Below are positions 22,212 to 32,816 of a DNA stretch of 64,000 nucleotides, piece by piece (position 1 is the first letter of the stretch; every line of letters begins with the position of its first letter). The notes under the pieces are model-generated. The model saw only the letters and a program-made list of their open reading frames with translations, searched no databases and had not been told where the DNA came from. The position numbers and the translations under genes are program-made. This DNA is from Candidatus Hydrogenedentota bacterium (GTDB taxonomy: Bacteria; Hydrogenedentota; Hydrogenedentia; Hydrogenedentales; JAEUWI01). Location of the stretch: assembly GCA_016182605.1 (NCBI GenBank), contig JACPGE010000122.1:62001-126000 (forward strand). The letters are read 5' to 3'.

Positions 22212-23891
22212 TCAGATCGCGCCCAGTGCGGGCAACAGCTTCTGCAGGGTATAGACGGTCAGCACTCCAAGCACCACTACACTGGCAATGCGCAGACCCC
22301 GGCTCTTGAAAGCTTCAAAGGGGATGCTCGACAGCGCGATCGCAAACGGCGGTATGAAGTAAAAACTCCAGTAGTCGTGCACCCAGCTCCCGAAATGAAA
22401 CAGGACCATGTGGAGCATCGCCACAAACGTGGTTACACCGAGCACCCACGCCCCCGCATACCAGCCCTGCCGGTCCAGCCGCCTCGCCATCAGCACCGCA
22501 CCAAGCAGTGCGCACAATATTAACGGCAGGCCAAATGTGTGTTTGACGGCAATCTCCAGCACCTTGTCCGCCCACTGCGTCCAGGTGTACGGCTCATAGC
22601 CAAATTCATCCACACCCCCGCTCCCCATGCGCCGCGATCCCGCATGCAACAACGCCTGAATAGACCCCAGGAGCACCTGGTGCTGCAGGAAGACCAGCAT
22701 GCAAACAATGCTGGACATCGCCCCCAAACTCAACAACAGCACCCTGCGCCGGCGGGCTGGGGCATCATGAAAGAACAGCGCGCCCACCCCAATGGCAGCG
22801 CAATAAAAATAGGCCGGCCAGCCCATGAAACAGGCAATCGCAAACACGATCGGCGCGCCGTACAGCACTCCCGGGTTTCCTCGCTTGAGATAAAACACAG
22901 CCAGACACAGCCCTGTCATCGCGAGGCCCATCGTAACGCTCTCGTGAGAGGCCGCCCTTCCGTGAAAGATGCTCATGGGCAGGAGCAAGTAGAAGGCGAG
23001 CGCGCACAGGCCCTGCGCCGGACCGGCAAGATTCCGCAACAGCACGTAAAAACTCACGGCCCCCAGCGCGTGAAAGAACAGCGGCACAATCCAGATGACA
23101 ATCAGATCTTGTTCGTGCGCTCCGAAAAAACCATAGATCCCCGCCAGGAACAAACCCAATCCCGGCGGATGATGGCCGCCCAGCACACCGAACGAAAGCG
23201 GCGCCGGGCTGTCACTCGCTATATCCAAGCCCTTCGTGTACGCCAATCCGTTCTTCACATGCCGGAACGCCGTCTCCCGCATCCACCACGACAGCCCATT
23301 CACTTGCGTGGAAAATATAAACCGGCCGTACGCAGCAAGACCCAGAAAGGCGATTAGACTCAGGCCCAGCGCTTCGGCCCGGGACAGCACAACGCCAAAC
23401 AGCAGCGGCAACCGAATCAATAGCGCGCAGAGACTCAGCGCGCCCGCGAGACAAAGCAACAGCCGGCGCGTGTGGGAGAGCCGCTCCCGTAACTGAAAAA
23501 CTCTGTGTTGCGCGTCCTGCCCCGCAATGCGATGCCGCCCGCCCTCCGCCGATACTTCCGGGATTCGAAATTGGAGTTCCTGCGGCGGCTTGGTCAAGGT
23601 GATCCTCAGGGTACCGTTCCCCGAGAATTCAAACTTGCCCCGAAGCCCAAGCGCAATCCCGCCCTCACGCTTCATCTTCAGCAAGTTGCTGACCACATGC
23701 CCCTGCTCATCGACCAAATCCCATTCCAAGGCGCGGAATAGTTCTTCCGTGAGACCCGGCCCGGAAGCTTGCGGCACGAAATACACACCCAGCAAAATCG
23801 CTGCGGCACACACCAGCGCCACGGCCATAAAGAGCGAATTGCAGCCCTCCCGATGCCGTTCCAGGAACTCCCCGATTCGCCCAATCCACAT
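22212..23891 (-). CDS. Integral membrane glycosyltransferase, GT39-like
   Basis: Multi-TM; ...HHPPGLGLFLAGIYGFFGAHEQ... GT-C-like architecture. Confidence 0.65.
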   Translation of the reverse strand: MWIGRIGEFLERHREGCNSLFMAVALVCAAAILLGVYFVPQASGPGLTEELFRALEWDLVDEQGHVVSNLLKMKREGGIALGLRGKFEFSGNGTLRITLTKPPQELQFRIPEVSAEGGRHRIAGQDAQHRVFQLRERLSHTRRLLLCLAGALSLCALLIRLPLLFGVVLSRAEALGLSLIAFLGLAAYGRFIFSTQVNGLSWWMRETAFRHVKNGLAYTKGLDIASDSPAPLSFGVLGGHHPPGLGLFLAGIYGFFGAHEQDLIVIWIVPLFFHALGAVSFYVLLRNLAGPAQGLCALAFYLLLPMSIFHGRAASHESVTMGLAMTGLCLAVFYLKRGNPGVLYGAPIVFAIACFMGWPAYFYCAAIGVGALFFHDAPARRRRVLLLSLGAMSSIVCMLVFLQHQVLLGSIQALLHAGSRRMGSGGVDEFGYEPYTWTQWADKVLEIAVKHTFGLPLILCALLGAVLMARRLDRQGWYAGAWVLGVTTFVAMLHMVLFHFGSWVHDYWSFYFIPPFAIALSSIPFEAFKSRGLRIASVVVLGVLTVYTLQKLLPALGAI

Positions 23892-23996
23892 TTCAAGCGT
23901 TCCCTTGAATGGTTGCTGCCATGCCCCTATACACCGCGCGCAACGGACCTCAATCCACCATGCGGTCCGGACGCGAAGATTAACACTCCACGCGGC

Positions 23997-24446
23997 TCAT
24001 TCGCCATTAAAATGGCGCCGCAACTGGCGGTGGCGATGGGTGAATAGAAAGCGCACGAAGTACTTCGTCGCCGGGCCGAATACACGGGCTTCGAAATTCA
24101 ACCGGTCCTCGATGAGGGTCCCCTCCCCCTCTGGCCGGACCGTGCGCTCATGGCGCCAGCGCCTCAGCGACCACATTGGGGATTCCTCCGCAAAGTGGCG
24201 CCCAGCCTCAAAGGCAACAGGCGTGAGCAAGACGCGGTCCACAGGCAGTACGCCGAAGAGCAGCAGCCAGCACGTTCCCAGGGGAACGCCGAGTACTGGG
24301 TCTGCGTCGCGCAACGCTTCAAAAGGCTTCAGCCCACGCATCCGGAGGAGCGGCATCAACTCACCGTTCACGCCCTTCGAGGAAGTGGCCCACAGCCAGA
24401 CCACCGCCGGGGGCGCATTGAGTGACGAACGGAATAGAAGTTCCAT
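23997..24446 (-). CDS. SRPBCC/polyketide cyclase-like hypothetical protein
   Basis: MELLFRSSLNAPPAVVWLWATSSKGVNGELMPLLRM start typical of START-like folds. Confidence 0.45.
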   Translation of the reverse strand: MELLFRSSLNAPPAVVWLWATSSKGVNGELMPLLRMRGLKPFEALRDADPVLGVPLGTCWLLLFGVLPVDRVLLTPVAFEAGRHFAEESPMWSLRRWRHERTVRPEGEGTLIEDRLNFEARVFGPATKYFVRFLFTHRHRQLRRHFNGE

Positions 24447-24537
24447 GGAGGGTTGACTCTGGCCGGTGTCTGAACGTGAATTTGCGCGGCTTACCAAGAC
24501 TCACCGCAAGCGCAATCCCGCGCGCCAAAGGCGTAGC

Positions 24538-26451
24538 CTACGGCTGAAGGGCGTCCAGATTCACATTGCCAAACTGGAAGACCAGGTTCGCAATGTTCAT
24601 CACGTAATCGAGATTGCCGGTCTCGAAGAGGGCGTTATAACTGATGAGCAGGTTGGAGACATCGGCAAAGGTCGTCATCAATTGCTGGAGATCCTGGCCA
24701 AGCAGGGCCTGGGTCTCGGCGGAATCGAGGATGTCATAGATCTCGGAAAGCGCCTGAACCGCCTCCATCTGTATGTCCACCCCGGCTGCCTGCTCGTTGA
24801 TAAACGCCGCGCCGGCCGTTACCTGCACGCCAAACTGACGGGCCGCATTGTAGATTTCTTCCGCCGTGGCATAGTCGCCCTGGGAGGCATAGTAGGCGCC
24901 CTGCTCCAGCAGTTGCTGGCCGAACGAGGTCATCTGCGTGTACTCGTCCACGCCCCACGCGCTCGCAATCAGCAGACGCGCCACGTCCCGGTCCATGCCG
25001 TTGGCCACAAGCGCTTCTTCGCGCTCCTGGGCATCTTCTAGCGCATACGAGGTCGCCGAACCATAGCCTGCTGCCCGCGTAAGCGCATTCAACGCACTGT
25101 CCGTATGGCCCAGCGCAAAATGCATGTTCGCTTCCATAATATGCGGCAGGCTGTTGTCCGGATCCAGTTCGGCCCACGCCGTCAAATGCTGTTGATAGGC
25201 CGCGGCATTCTTCTCATCAAGCGGCATCTTCTCCAGCAACGCATAGCGCAGGGTTGGGTCCTCTGGATTGCGCTCAATAAGGCCTTCGAGTATCTCAATC
25301 GCCTCTTCCGCGGGCAGAAACTCCAGCGCGCCCAGCAGCGCCTTTCGCGAAAGCGCATCCAGATCGTCCAGAAGCGCACGGGCCTCTTCTTCGGTGAGAC
25401 TCATCCAGTTCGTAAGCTTTTCCAGGGCCGAGGGATTCTTCAACAACGCCGCCCGGCGCGCCTGAAGCGCATCCTGCAGGGTGATCGCCGCACGCGCGGG
25501 TTCCGCGGGCGTTTCCTCCACCGCCGGCTCGCCAATCAACAATGAATTCTCCGGAATGGGATGGAGCGCCGTAAGATCCTTGTCCGGCGTACGCGCTATC
25601 AAGTCACGATGATCCCGCGCCTCCGGGGCCACCGCAACCGAATTGCTGCCTCCGGATTGCCACACCAGATTCCAGCCCTGCCACGCCGCCAGACCACACA
25701 CCACAAATGCCGCCGCTGCCGCCCAGCGCCAGCGCAGAGCAGCCGCGCCATCGGCAACCGCGGCAGGCTTGGCTGCGTCTTTTGGGAAAGGCGCCACCCG
25801 TGTGGGGACCGCCTTCGCCACCTTGCGCGCAGCCACCTGGCCCATCACCGCGCCCACCAGATCGACTTGAGCATGCTGCTGCGTGAGGCTCTCGCCCAAT
25901 GCGGCAAGTTCCATTTCCAGCGCATGGAACGCGCTTTGATCCGTAATCGCCGCGCTGTCGCAGCCGCACTTGGCCAGCACATCGGCCACAATATCAATCT
26001 CGGGAATACCCGCCAAGGACGGCGCAGCCGCCGCAATCAATTCATCATGAAGCTGCTTGATGGCGCTGGTTTCACGCAGCAACGCAGGATTATGAGAGAG
26101 GCGGTTCTCGAAGCGGACGCGGCTCAGTTCGTCGAGCGCGCCTTCCACATACGCCATCGCGGTCACATCATCGGGGGAGGACAAGGCTTCCAGCGCACGG
26201 CCACCCGCCTTGTAGGCCGCCAACTGACGGGCAACTTCGGCCTCCATATCCACAACCGGGGCCTCGGCGGCAACCTGGCTGCCCAGTTCATCCAAGGCAC
26301 GGTCCAACGCCGCCAGGGACGCCCACTCGGGGCCCGGCGCAGGCGCTTCAGCGAGACACAAATCCAGATCGGCCCGCTCTTCCGGCGTCAATTCGCCGGT
26401 GAGCAGCCGTTCCCAGAGTGTCTCGGCCTTATGTGCGTCAAACGTGCTCAC
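24538..26451 (-). CDS. Putative anti-sigma factor: cytoplasmic N-terminal repeats, one TM, large TPR-like C-terminal region
   Basis: ATGA overlap with upstream sigma factor; TLWERLLTGELTPEERADLDLCLAEAP; TM RWRWAAAAAFVVCGLAAW. Confidence 0.65.
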   Translation of the reverse strand: MSTFDAHKAETLWERLLTGELTPEERADLDLCLAEAPAPGPEWASLAALDRALDELGSQVAAEAPVVDMEAEVARQLAAYKAGGRALEALSSPDDVTAMAYVEGALDELSRVRFENRLSHNPALLRETSAIKQLHDELIAAAAPSLAGIPEIDIVADVLAKCGCDSAAITDQSAFHALEMELAALGESLTQQHAQVDLVGAVMGQVAARKVAKAVPTRVAPFPKDAAKPAAVADGAAALRWRWAAAAAFVVCGLAAWQGWNLVWQSGGSNSVAVAPEARDHRDLIARTPDKDLTALHPIPENSLLIGEPAVEETPAEPARAAITLQDALQARRAALLKNPSALEKLTNWMSLTEEEARALLDDLDALSRKALLGALEFLPAEEAIEILEGLIERNPEDPTLRYALLEKMPLDEKNAAAYQQHLTAWAELDPDNSLPHIMEANMHFALGHTDSALNALTRAAGYGSATSYALEDAQEREEALVANGMDRDVARLLIASAWGVDEYTQMTSFGQQLLEQGAYYASQGDYATAEEIYNAARQFGVQVTAGAAFINEQAAGVDIQMEAVQALSEIYDILDSAETQALLGQDLQQLMTTFADVSNLLISYNALFETGNLDYVMNIANLVFQFGNVNLDALQP

Positions 26452-27077
26452 AGATCTGCCCTTTGAGGCTCGAATACTTCCCGCAACTGTTTCAAAATAC
26501 GGTGCAGGCGCGTGCGTATCGCGCCTTCGGTGCTTTCCACAATATCGGCAATCTCGCGCGCCGACAGTTTCTCAAAATAGCGGAGCTTCACGATCTCGCG
26601 GGACTCCTCCGGCAATCCCTCCAGCGCCTGAAGCAGCGCAGTGCGGCGCTCCGCGGCCTGCAAGATCTCCGAGGGGCCGTCCGCCGTGGATCGCAACACT
26701 TCCCCCGACTCCCCGCGCGAGGAACTGGCGTATTCTTCCAGGGTTTCCATCTGCACGGTCTTCTTGCGCTTGATCTCGTTCAGGCAAAGGTTCCGTGCGA
26801 TGCAGAGCATCCAGGGCTTGAAGCGCTTGGACACATCGAAGCGGTCCCGGGCGGCATAGACGCGAAGAAAGGTCTCCTGGGCCATCTCCCGGGCCACCTC
26901 CACATTCTTGAGGTAGTGGAGGCAAAACCGGAAAACATCCTGCTGATACCGGCGCACCAGCTCGGCAAGGGCGTCGTCATCGCCACCGCCTAGCTGTTCC
27001 ATGAGCGTCTCATCTGACGTAGAATCAACCATGCTCATTGGATACTCCGCATGCTGCAGAGCATACTTCGGCGCCAT
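26448..27077 (-). CDS. ECF-family RNA polymerase sigma factor
   Basis: DDALAELVRRYQQDVFRFCLHYLKNVEVAREMAQETFLRVYAARDRFD; LPEESREIVKLRYFEKLSAREIADIVESTEGAIRTRLHRILKQLRE. Confidence 0.93.
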   Translation of the reverse strand: MAPKYALQHAEYPMSMVDSTSDETLMEQLGGGDDDALAELVRRYQQDVFRFCLHYLKNVEVAREMAQETFLRVYAARDRFDVSKRFKPWMLCIARNLCLNEIKRKKTVQMETLEEYASSSRGESGEVLRSTADGPSEILQAAERRTALLQALEGLPEESREIVKLRYFEKLSAREIADIVESTEGAIRTRLHRILKQLREVFEPQRADL

Positions 27078-27274
27078 AGGTCCTCCTCGTGTTGTGCAGC
27101 CTGTAAAGGATACAACCGGTGAGGAACTTCATCACAGCGCCGCGGCTCCACATCCATTGAAACGTCCTAACCCATTTAATTGATACAAGTTAAGCCATTA
27201 TTGCAGGCGGCAGGGGGGCGCTACAATCTTTTGGCCGCCACACCCCAAGGCGTCACCTTGAGAATACCTCAAAC

Positions 27275-27832
27275 TCAGGGAACAAGCCCCTCGGGGAAGG
27301 GCTGACGCTTCTCCGAAAGAAACGCATCCAGGCCATGACCGGCAACAAAACCCTCCACCGCCTCGACTGCGGCTGGAATCTCTTCCAATACCCGGTGCCG
27401 AAGACCCCAATCGCTGGAATTGTTCGCCATACTCAGCGTGTCATGTATCGTCCGCCGAAGCACTGCATATTCAGCCAAACTCAGCGGGGTACTATCCACG
27501 TCCTGCGCAAGGCTATAGACTTCGCTCCGAAACCGGTCGTTGATCCAGCGTTGCGCCGTCGGCCGGGGCACCGTCTCCCCAGCAGGCACCCGTTCTACAA
27601 ACTCCGCCGCAATGCCCACCAGGCGGTTGGAAAAGCTGCGCAGAATCCGTGCCTCGCGAACCCGGGAACTGTTGTCCGCAACCGGAACTGGAGGAGGCGG
27701 CGCAAGCCATTGAACCGCATAGACGGAGCAAATCAGGCTGATAAACACCCCCAGGACGGCCGAAAGCGCTATACGCAACGGGCGGCCCAGAATCGGCCCG
27801 TCGTAGTTGAAAACGCGGTTCCAGTAACTCAT
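27275..27832 (-). CDS. Hypothetical single-TM membrane protein
   Basis: MSYWNRVFNYDGPILGRPLRIALSAVLGVFISLICSVYAVQWL; overlaps upstream SprT-like gene end. Confidence 0.5.
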   Translation of the reverse strand: MSYWNRVFNYDGPILGRPLRIALSAVLGVFISLICSVYAVQWLAPPPPVPVADNSSRVREARILRSFSNRLVGIAAEFVERVPAGETVPRPTAQRWINDRFRSEVYSLAQDVDSTPLSLAEYAVLRRTIHDTLSMANNSSDWGLRHRVLEEIPAAVEAVEGFVAGHGLDAFLSEKRQPFPEGLVP

Positions 27833-28608
27833 GAGCGTTGCGGCGCCAGGAGCCGTGCCATGTTTTTCGGATTCTCCATCCATTCCAGGGCCCGCGCGTA
27901 TTCGGCGTAGGTCTGTTCCCGCTTTTTGAACTCCGCCGAATGAATCACCCGGCGCCCGCTTGGCAACTCGCCTATACCCATGTCCGCGTGCAGCATCTCA
28001 TGAAACACAATATAGCGGATGAAATACCGCGGCACGCACGCCTGATCCAAAAGCGGGTGGATCCGTATCAGGTGATCGCCGGGAACGTAGCTGCCAAATC
28101 GAATCGAACGGCGGCGGCGCGTCGCCGGCATGCGCCCCCAAGTGATGCCGCAATCGACCCGGCCCGAAAAATACTCCGCGTTCACTTCCCGGAACAGTTC
28201 CATCAGATCCGCGTGAACCCCCACCGTGCGAAACTTTTCGGCCTTCACCGGCTTCGCCTTGATCAGGTGATTCTGCTCCTTGATGAACTGGTTGAGCACC
28301 TTCCCCGCCACCTTCGAAGCCGGACGCTTGATCCAGGTCGCCAGCGCCTTCCGGACCGGCTGCGGCGCGCGGAGAAACATGTGATGCAGGCCCACCCGCG
28401 CAACAGGCCGGGTCTGATGGTGCCGGAGCGTCATCATGGTCGAAGCGTTGTTCGTGATCCGCAGGTGGATCTCCCACCCCGTGTCCGCGCGCAGTTGCGC
28501 ACACAGGGCATCGGCCAGATACTGGGCATCCTCCCGCGCTGGCGGCGCGGCCGGCGCCGCATGAACCGCCTTCATCTCCCACTGAAACTCAAGTTGATTG
28601 TATTTCAT
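27829..28608 (-). CDS. SprT-like/zinc metallopeptidase-fold protein
   Basis: EVNAEYFSGRVDCGITWG...IRYIVFHEMLHADMG (HExxH). Confidence 0.7.
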   Translation of the reverse strand: MKYNQLEFQWEMKAVHAAPAAPPAREDAQYLADALCAQLRADTGWEIHLRITNNASTMMTLRHHQTRPVARVGLHHMFLRAPQPVRKALATWIKRPASKVAGKVLNQFIKEQNHLIKAKPVKAEKFRTVGVHADLMELFREVNAEYFSGRVDCGITWGRMPATRRRRSIRFGSYVPGDHLIRIHPLLDQACVPRYFIRYIVFHEMLHADMGIGELPSGRRVIHSAEFKKREQTYAEYARALEWMENPKNMARLLAPQRS

Positions 28609-29085
28609 GGCCTCGCACAAACACCTCAAAAATGACCTGCCTCCACTGCGCTTACCTTAACAGAAAGCGCCATTTCGTTCCCAATGTGTTCACCGCCGCG
28701 ACAACATGGCGCCGGGAACTCCGCCTCCTTGCGTTCCATCACGCGGACGGCGCGCCCGGCGTCCGGCAATTCAATAAGACTTTGATGCGGGGCACAGCCG
28801 GAGAGTATGATACGACCGGCCACGGCCGGAGGGATTCGCCGCGCATCGACGCCCGGTGAATACCGGCAACGCCGGGGTCATGGCGGGATTTTCAGGGTCA
28901 CGGATTCACCCCTCACCGCGCTGCTTGGCGTTTTTGCCGTCCACAGGCAGAGACTATCAGGGCGCTTCAGAGGCCAGATCCGCCACGCCGTCGGGGTGGT
29001 GATCTTCCGCTGCTGGATTCCATCCATTGCACATCATCGTGATTGCCGCAATTCTGGCAGACGCCAGAGGAGAACCCAAGGCCCC

Positions 29086-30456
29086 ATGTCCCTGCTCGCC
29101 CCCCTGGATCCCGAACAACGCGCGTGGCGCTGGCGTATCCTGATCTCGACCTATTTCGCCTACGCCGGTTTCTACCTCGTCCGCAAAGTCTTCAATATTT
29201 GCAAGAGCACCCTGCAGAAATCGGTGGAGGACGGTGGCTACGGCATGTCCTACACCGATGTCGCCGACATCGGGGCCGCCTATCTCATCTTCTACATGCT
29301 GGGCCAGTTCTGCTGCAGCTTCATCGGCCGCAAATATGGACCCCGGGTCATTATCCTCGGCGGGCTCGCGCTCTCCATGGCCTGCAACGTCGTCTTCGGC
29401 TTTGCCAACTCCTACACCACCTTCCTCGTCTTCATGGCCTTCAACGGTCTCGTCCAGGCCGCCGGTTGGCCCGGCGTCGTCGGCGGTGTGGCGGAATGGC
29501 TCCGGAAACACGACCGCGGCACCATTATGGGCATCTGGTCCACCAACTACGTGGTGGGCAATATCATTGTCAAGTGGCTCGGCGGCATGCTCCTCCTGCA
29601 CTACTCCAAGACCGGCCTCGATGCCAATGGCGCGCAACTCTACGACTGGCACCTGGGCGTGCGCTACGCCTTCCTCGGTTGTACGCTTCTCGCCTTCGCC
29701 ATCTGGTGGCTCGTGTACTTTTGGCAGCGCAACCGCCCGGAAGACGTGGGCCTCGATCCCATCGTCCAGCCCGAAGACCGGGAAGATGAGACCGTCATGG
29801 CGTCCAATGAGGAGCGCGTCACCTTCCGCGAATACCTCGCCCTCCTCTTCAATCCTATCGTGCCCATCATGGGCGCCTGCTACTTCTCCATCAAGTTCCT
29901 CCGCTATGCCCTGGATTCCTGGCTCCCCACCTTTCTCAGTCTCCAAGGCATGGACGTTGCCAGCGCCTCCTTTTATTCCTCCATCTTCGACTGGACCGGC
30001 CTCGTCGGCGCCATCGTCGCAGGCTATGCCCTCGACCGATGGTTCAAGGGCCGCTGGGACATCCTGTGCTGGCTCCTCGGCTTCGGTCTCATCGCCGGCT
30101 ACTACGCCGTCATGCAGTTCGGCGCCAACCCCTACCTCCTCGCCGTCAGCTTCGGCCTCGTCGGCTTCATGCTCTACGGCCCCGACACCCTGCTGTGCGG
30201 CGCCGCGGCCGTCATTGTCGCGGGAGAACGCAACGCCGTCGCCGTCGCCGGGCTCGTCAATGGCATCGGCAGCATCGGCCCTGTCGTGCAGGAACTGCTC
30301 ATCGGACGCCTCCTCGACAGCGACACAACGGCGGGGGCGCTGCGGAGCACCAACATTCTCGGACTCAGCATGAGCGTGGTCTATCTCGTGCTCATGAGTA
30401 TCATCGTATTGCAAGTGATGTTGCGCAATCGAAGAAACAAGACAACCCAGACCTGA
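29086..30456 (+). CDS. MFS transporter, organophosphate:phosphate antiporter (GlpT/UhpT)-like
   Basis: FAYAGFYLVRKVFNICKSTLQ; GLVQAAGWPGVVGGVAEWLRKHDRGTIMGIWSTNYVVGN. Confidence 0.85.
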   Translation: MSLLAPLDPEQRAWRWRILISTYFAYAGFYLVRKVFNICKSTLQKSVEDGGYGMSYTDVADIGAAYLIFYMLGQFCCSFIGRKYGPRVIILGGLALSMACNVVFGFANSYTTFLVFMAFNGLVQAAGWPGVVGGVAEWLRKHDRGTIMGIWSTNYVVGNIIVKWLGGMLLLHYSKTGLDANGAQLYDWHLGVRYAFLGCTLLAFAIWWLVYFWQRNRPEDVGLDPIVQPEDREDETVMASNEERVTFREYLALLFNPIVPIMGACYFSIKFLRYALDSWLPTFLSLQGMDVASASFYSSIFDWTGLVGAIVAGYALDRWFKGRWDILCWLLGFGLIAGYYAVMQFGANPYLLAVSFGLVGFMLYGPDTLLCGAAAVIVAGERNAVAVAGLVNGIGSIGPVVQELLIGRLLDSDTTAGALRSTNILGLSMSVVYLVLMSIIVLQVMLRNRRNKTTQT

Positions 30457-30470
30457 ATTGCGGGGAACCT

Positions 30471-31364
30471 ATGAAACAGAAACTTTGGGTAACCGGCTAC
30501 GGCGGTTTCGTGGCCAGTCACGTCGTCAAACTTGCCGGGCCGGAATGGGACGTGGTGGCCCTTTCGCGCCGGGAACTGCCGCACGTCAATCCACACGCGG
30601 AATACAGGATCCTCGATCTCCTGGACAAGGAGGCCGTCACCGCCGCCTTTACCGCCGCGCCGCCCGACGTCATCATTCATTGCGCCGCGATGGCCGACAT
30701 CGATTACAGCGAACGCAACCCGGAGGAGGCTACCGCCATTAACGTGGGTGTGCCGGCCCTGCTGGCCAACCTCTGCCGCGCCCACGAAACGCGCTTCATC
30801 TTCTGTTCCACCGACACCGTGTTCGACGGGGAAAAAGGCTCCTACCGGGAAGCCGACCTGCCCCATCCCGTGAATCACTATGGCCGGACCAAGGCGGAGG
30901 CGGAACGCATCGTCGCGGAGGCCCTGGAGGATCACGTGATCGCGCGCGTCGCCCTGGTAATGGGCCTGCCCGCGCTCTCCGGCGGAAACACCTTCCTCGC
31001 CAAACTCATGAACAACCTGGAGGCAGGCACCGCCACACCCTTCCCGCAAAATGAAGTGCGCTCTCCCATCGACGCGATCACCCTGGCCACGGCCCTCCTG
31101 GAACTGGGCAACCACGGCTACAACGGGATTCTGCACCTCGCGGGCGCCTCCCAGCTCAACCGCTACAAGATTGGCCGCCACATCGCCAAGCATCTCGGCT
31201 ACACCACCGATCTCATCACCACGGCGGCCCCGAACGCCATGAAAGATCGCGCAACGCGGCCCCGGGACGTCTCCCTGGATGTTTCTTGGGCGCGCCAGGT
31301 TCTGGTTACACCCATGCTCACCATCGAAGAGAGCCTGAAGCTCATCTTCAACGACAAGGAGTAA
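30471..31364 (+). CDS. dTDP-4-dehydrorhamnose reductase (RmlD)-like SDR protein
   Basis: VTGYGGFVASHVV; HCAAMADIDYSERNPEEATAINVGVPALLANLC; STDTVFDGEKGSYREADLPHPVNHYGRTKAEAE. Confidence 0.85.
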   Translation: MKQKLWVTGYGGFVASHVVKLAGPEWDVVALSRRELPHVNPHAEYRILDLLDKEAVTAAFTAAPPDVIIHCAAMADIDYSERNPEEATAINVGVPALLANLCRAHETRFIFCSTDTVFDGEKGSYREADLPHPVNHYGRTKAEAERIVAEALEDHVIARVALVMGLPALSGGNTFLAKLMNNLEAGTATPFPQNEVRSPIDAITLATALLELGNHGYNGILHLAGASQLNRYKIGRHIAKHLGYTTDLITTAAPNAMKDRATRPRDVSLDVSWARQVLVTPMLTIEESLKLIFNDKE

Positions 31365-31370
31365 GTCCCC

Positions 31371-32564
31371 GTGGCAACCCCCATACAACATGGACTCGAG
31401 ATCAAGTTCGGCAGCGAGTACGGCCCGGAAGAAGAGCAGGCCGTATTGGAAATCATTCGCAAGGGCGCGCCCACGAGCGGCGATGCCTGCATCGCCTTCG
31501 AAGAGGAATTCGCCGCCTACTGCGGCACGAAACACGCCCGCGTCGTCAGCAACGGCACCGCCGCCCTCTTCATGTCCATGGCCGCCCTCGACATTCGGCC
31601 CGGCGACCACGTCATCACCACCCCCATGACCTGGATTGCCACGGCGGCAGCCCCGGCCACCCTCGGTGCGGACGTTGGCTTTGTGGACGTCGATCCCAAG
31701 ACCTTCAATCTCGATCCGAATCTCCTGGAAGCCGCGATCACGCCCAAGACCAAGGCCATCATCCCGGTGCATCTTTATGGGCAATGCTGCGACATGGACG
31801 CGATCCTCGCGATCGCGAACAAGCATGGCATTCCCGTGGTGGAAGACGCCTGCCACACCGCCGGCGGCGCCTACAAGGGCCGCAAGGCCGGCTCCATGGG
31901 CATTACCGGCTGCTTCAGTTTCCACGAACAAAAAAACATGTCCACCCTGGGCGAGGGCGGGGTCGTGGTCACCAACGACGCGGAAATCTTCGAGCGCATC
32001 GCCCTCTACCGCTCCCACTGCACCCGCGTCTACGGCAAGAGCACCAAGTATTGCCAGCTCGATGAAGCGAAGTTCCCCCAGGGAAAGCGCTTCTGGTGGC
32101 AGGATTTCGACGACGTGGGCTACAACTTCCGCATGACCGACGTGCAGGCCGCTGTCGGGCGGGTGCAATTGCGCAAGCTCGACGCCATGAACGATCGGCG
32201 CCGCGAAAGCGCCGCCATCATGACCGAAGGCCTGAAGGACATTCCCGGACTGACCTTGCCCCACACCGATCCCGGCTGCCACCACGTCTACCACCTCTAC
32301 CCCGTCGTCATTGACCCGGAAGTTTTCGGCCTCACCAAAGAAGACCTCGTCCACACCATGTACCACGAGAAGGGGATCAAGCTGGGGACCCACTACATTC
32401 CCCTCCACTGGTCCACCGCCTTTCAAAAACGCGGCTTCAAGCGCGGCCAGTTCCCTGTCGCCGAAATGGCCGCGGAACGCTTGGTCACGCTCCCCATCAA
32501 CCCCCGCCAGACTCAGGAAGGCCTCGATTATCTCATCGCGTGCTTCCACGAACTGGCGAAGTAG
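31371..32564 (+). CDS. DegT/DnrJ/EryC1/StrS-family aminotransferase (GTG start)
   Basis: GDHVITTPMTWIATAAAPATLGADVGFVDVDPKTFNLDP; VVEDACHTAGGAYKGRKAGSMGITGCFSFHEQKNMSTLGEGGVVV. Confidence 0.92.
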   Translation: MATPIQHGLEIKFGSEYGPEEEQAVLEIIRKGAPTSGDACIAFEEEFAAYCGTKHARVVSNGTAALFMSMAALDIRPGDHVITTPMTWIATAAAPATLGADVGFVDVDPKTFNLDPNLLEAAITPKTKAIIPVHLYGQCCDMDAILAIANKHGIPVVEDACHTAGGAYKGRKAGSMGITGCFSFHEQKNMSTLGEGGVVVTNDAEIFERIALYRSHCTRVYGKSTKYCQLDEAKFPQGKRFWWQDFDDVGYNFRMTDVQAAVGRVQLRKLDAMNDRRRESAAIMTEGLKDIPGLTLPHTDPGCHHVYHLYPVVIDPEVFGLTKEDLVHTMYHEKGIKLGTHYIPLHWSTAFQKRGFKRGQFPVAEMAAERLVTLPINPRQTQEGLDYLIACFHELAK

Positions 32565-32581
32565 TATCGCGAGCAACCTTT

Positions 32582-32613
32582 TGGGCCTCCCTCGGGCAAC
32601 CGCGGGAGGCCCA
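32582..32613 (+). terminator. Hairpin terminator-like structure
   Basis: TGGGCCTCCC / GGGAGGCCCA perfect 10-bp stem just downstream of the aminotransferase stop. Confidence 0.5.
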
Positions 32614-32816
32614 ATTCCATCTTCAATTGCGGCTCACGAGAGTGCCCGTCGGCACCATTTCCTTCCGCCCGATGCGAAGTCTTATCCGGAACACTGCCTG
32701 CGGCCGTTCCTGCTTCAAAAAAGATCTTCTTGACGCAGGTCATTATGAACTTTATACTGATAGTGGATACTATTTGAAATACTTGCCTGCCCCGGACACT
32801 CCAAGGAGGCTGACGG

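Noticed and set aside
30381-32576. 731-aa minus-strand ORF
   Set aside because: Antisense to the RmlD-like and DegT genes, which have clear family motifs.
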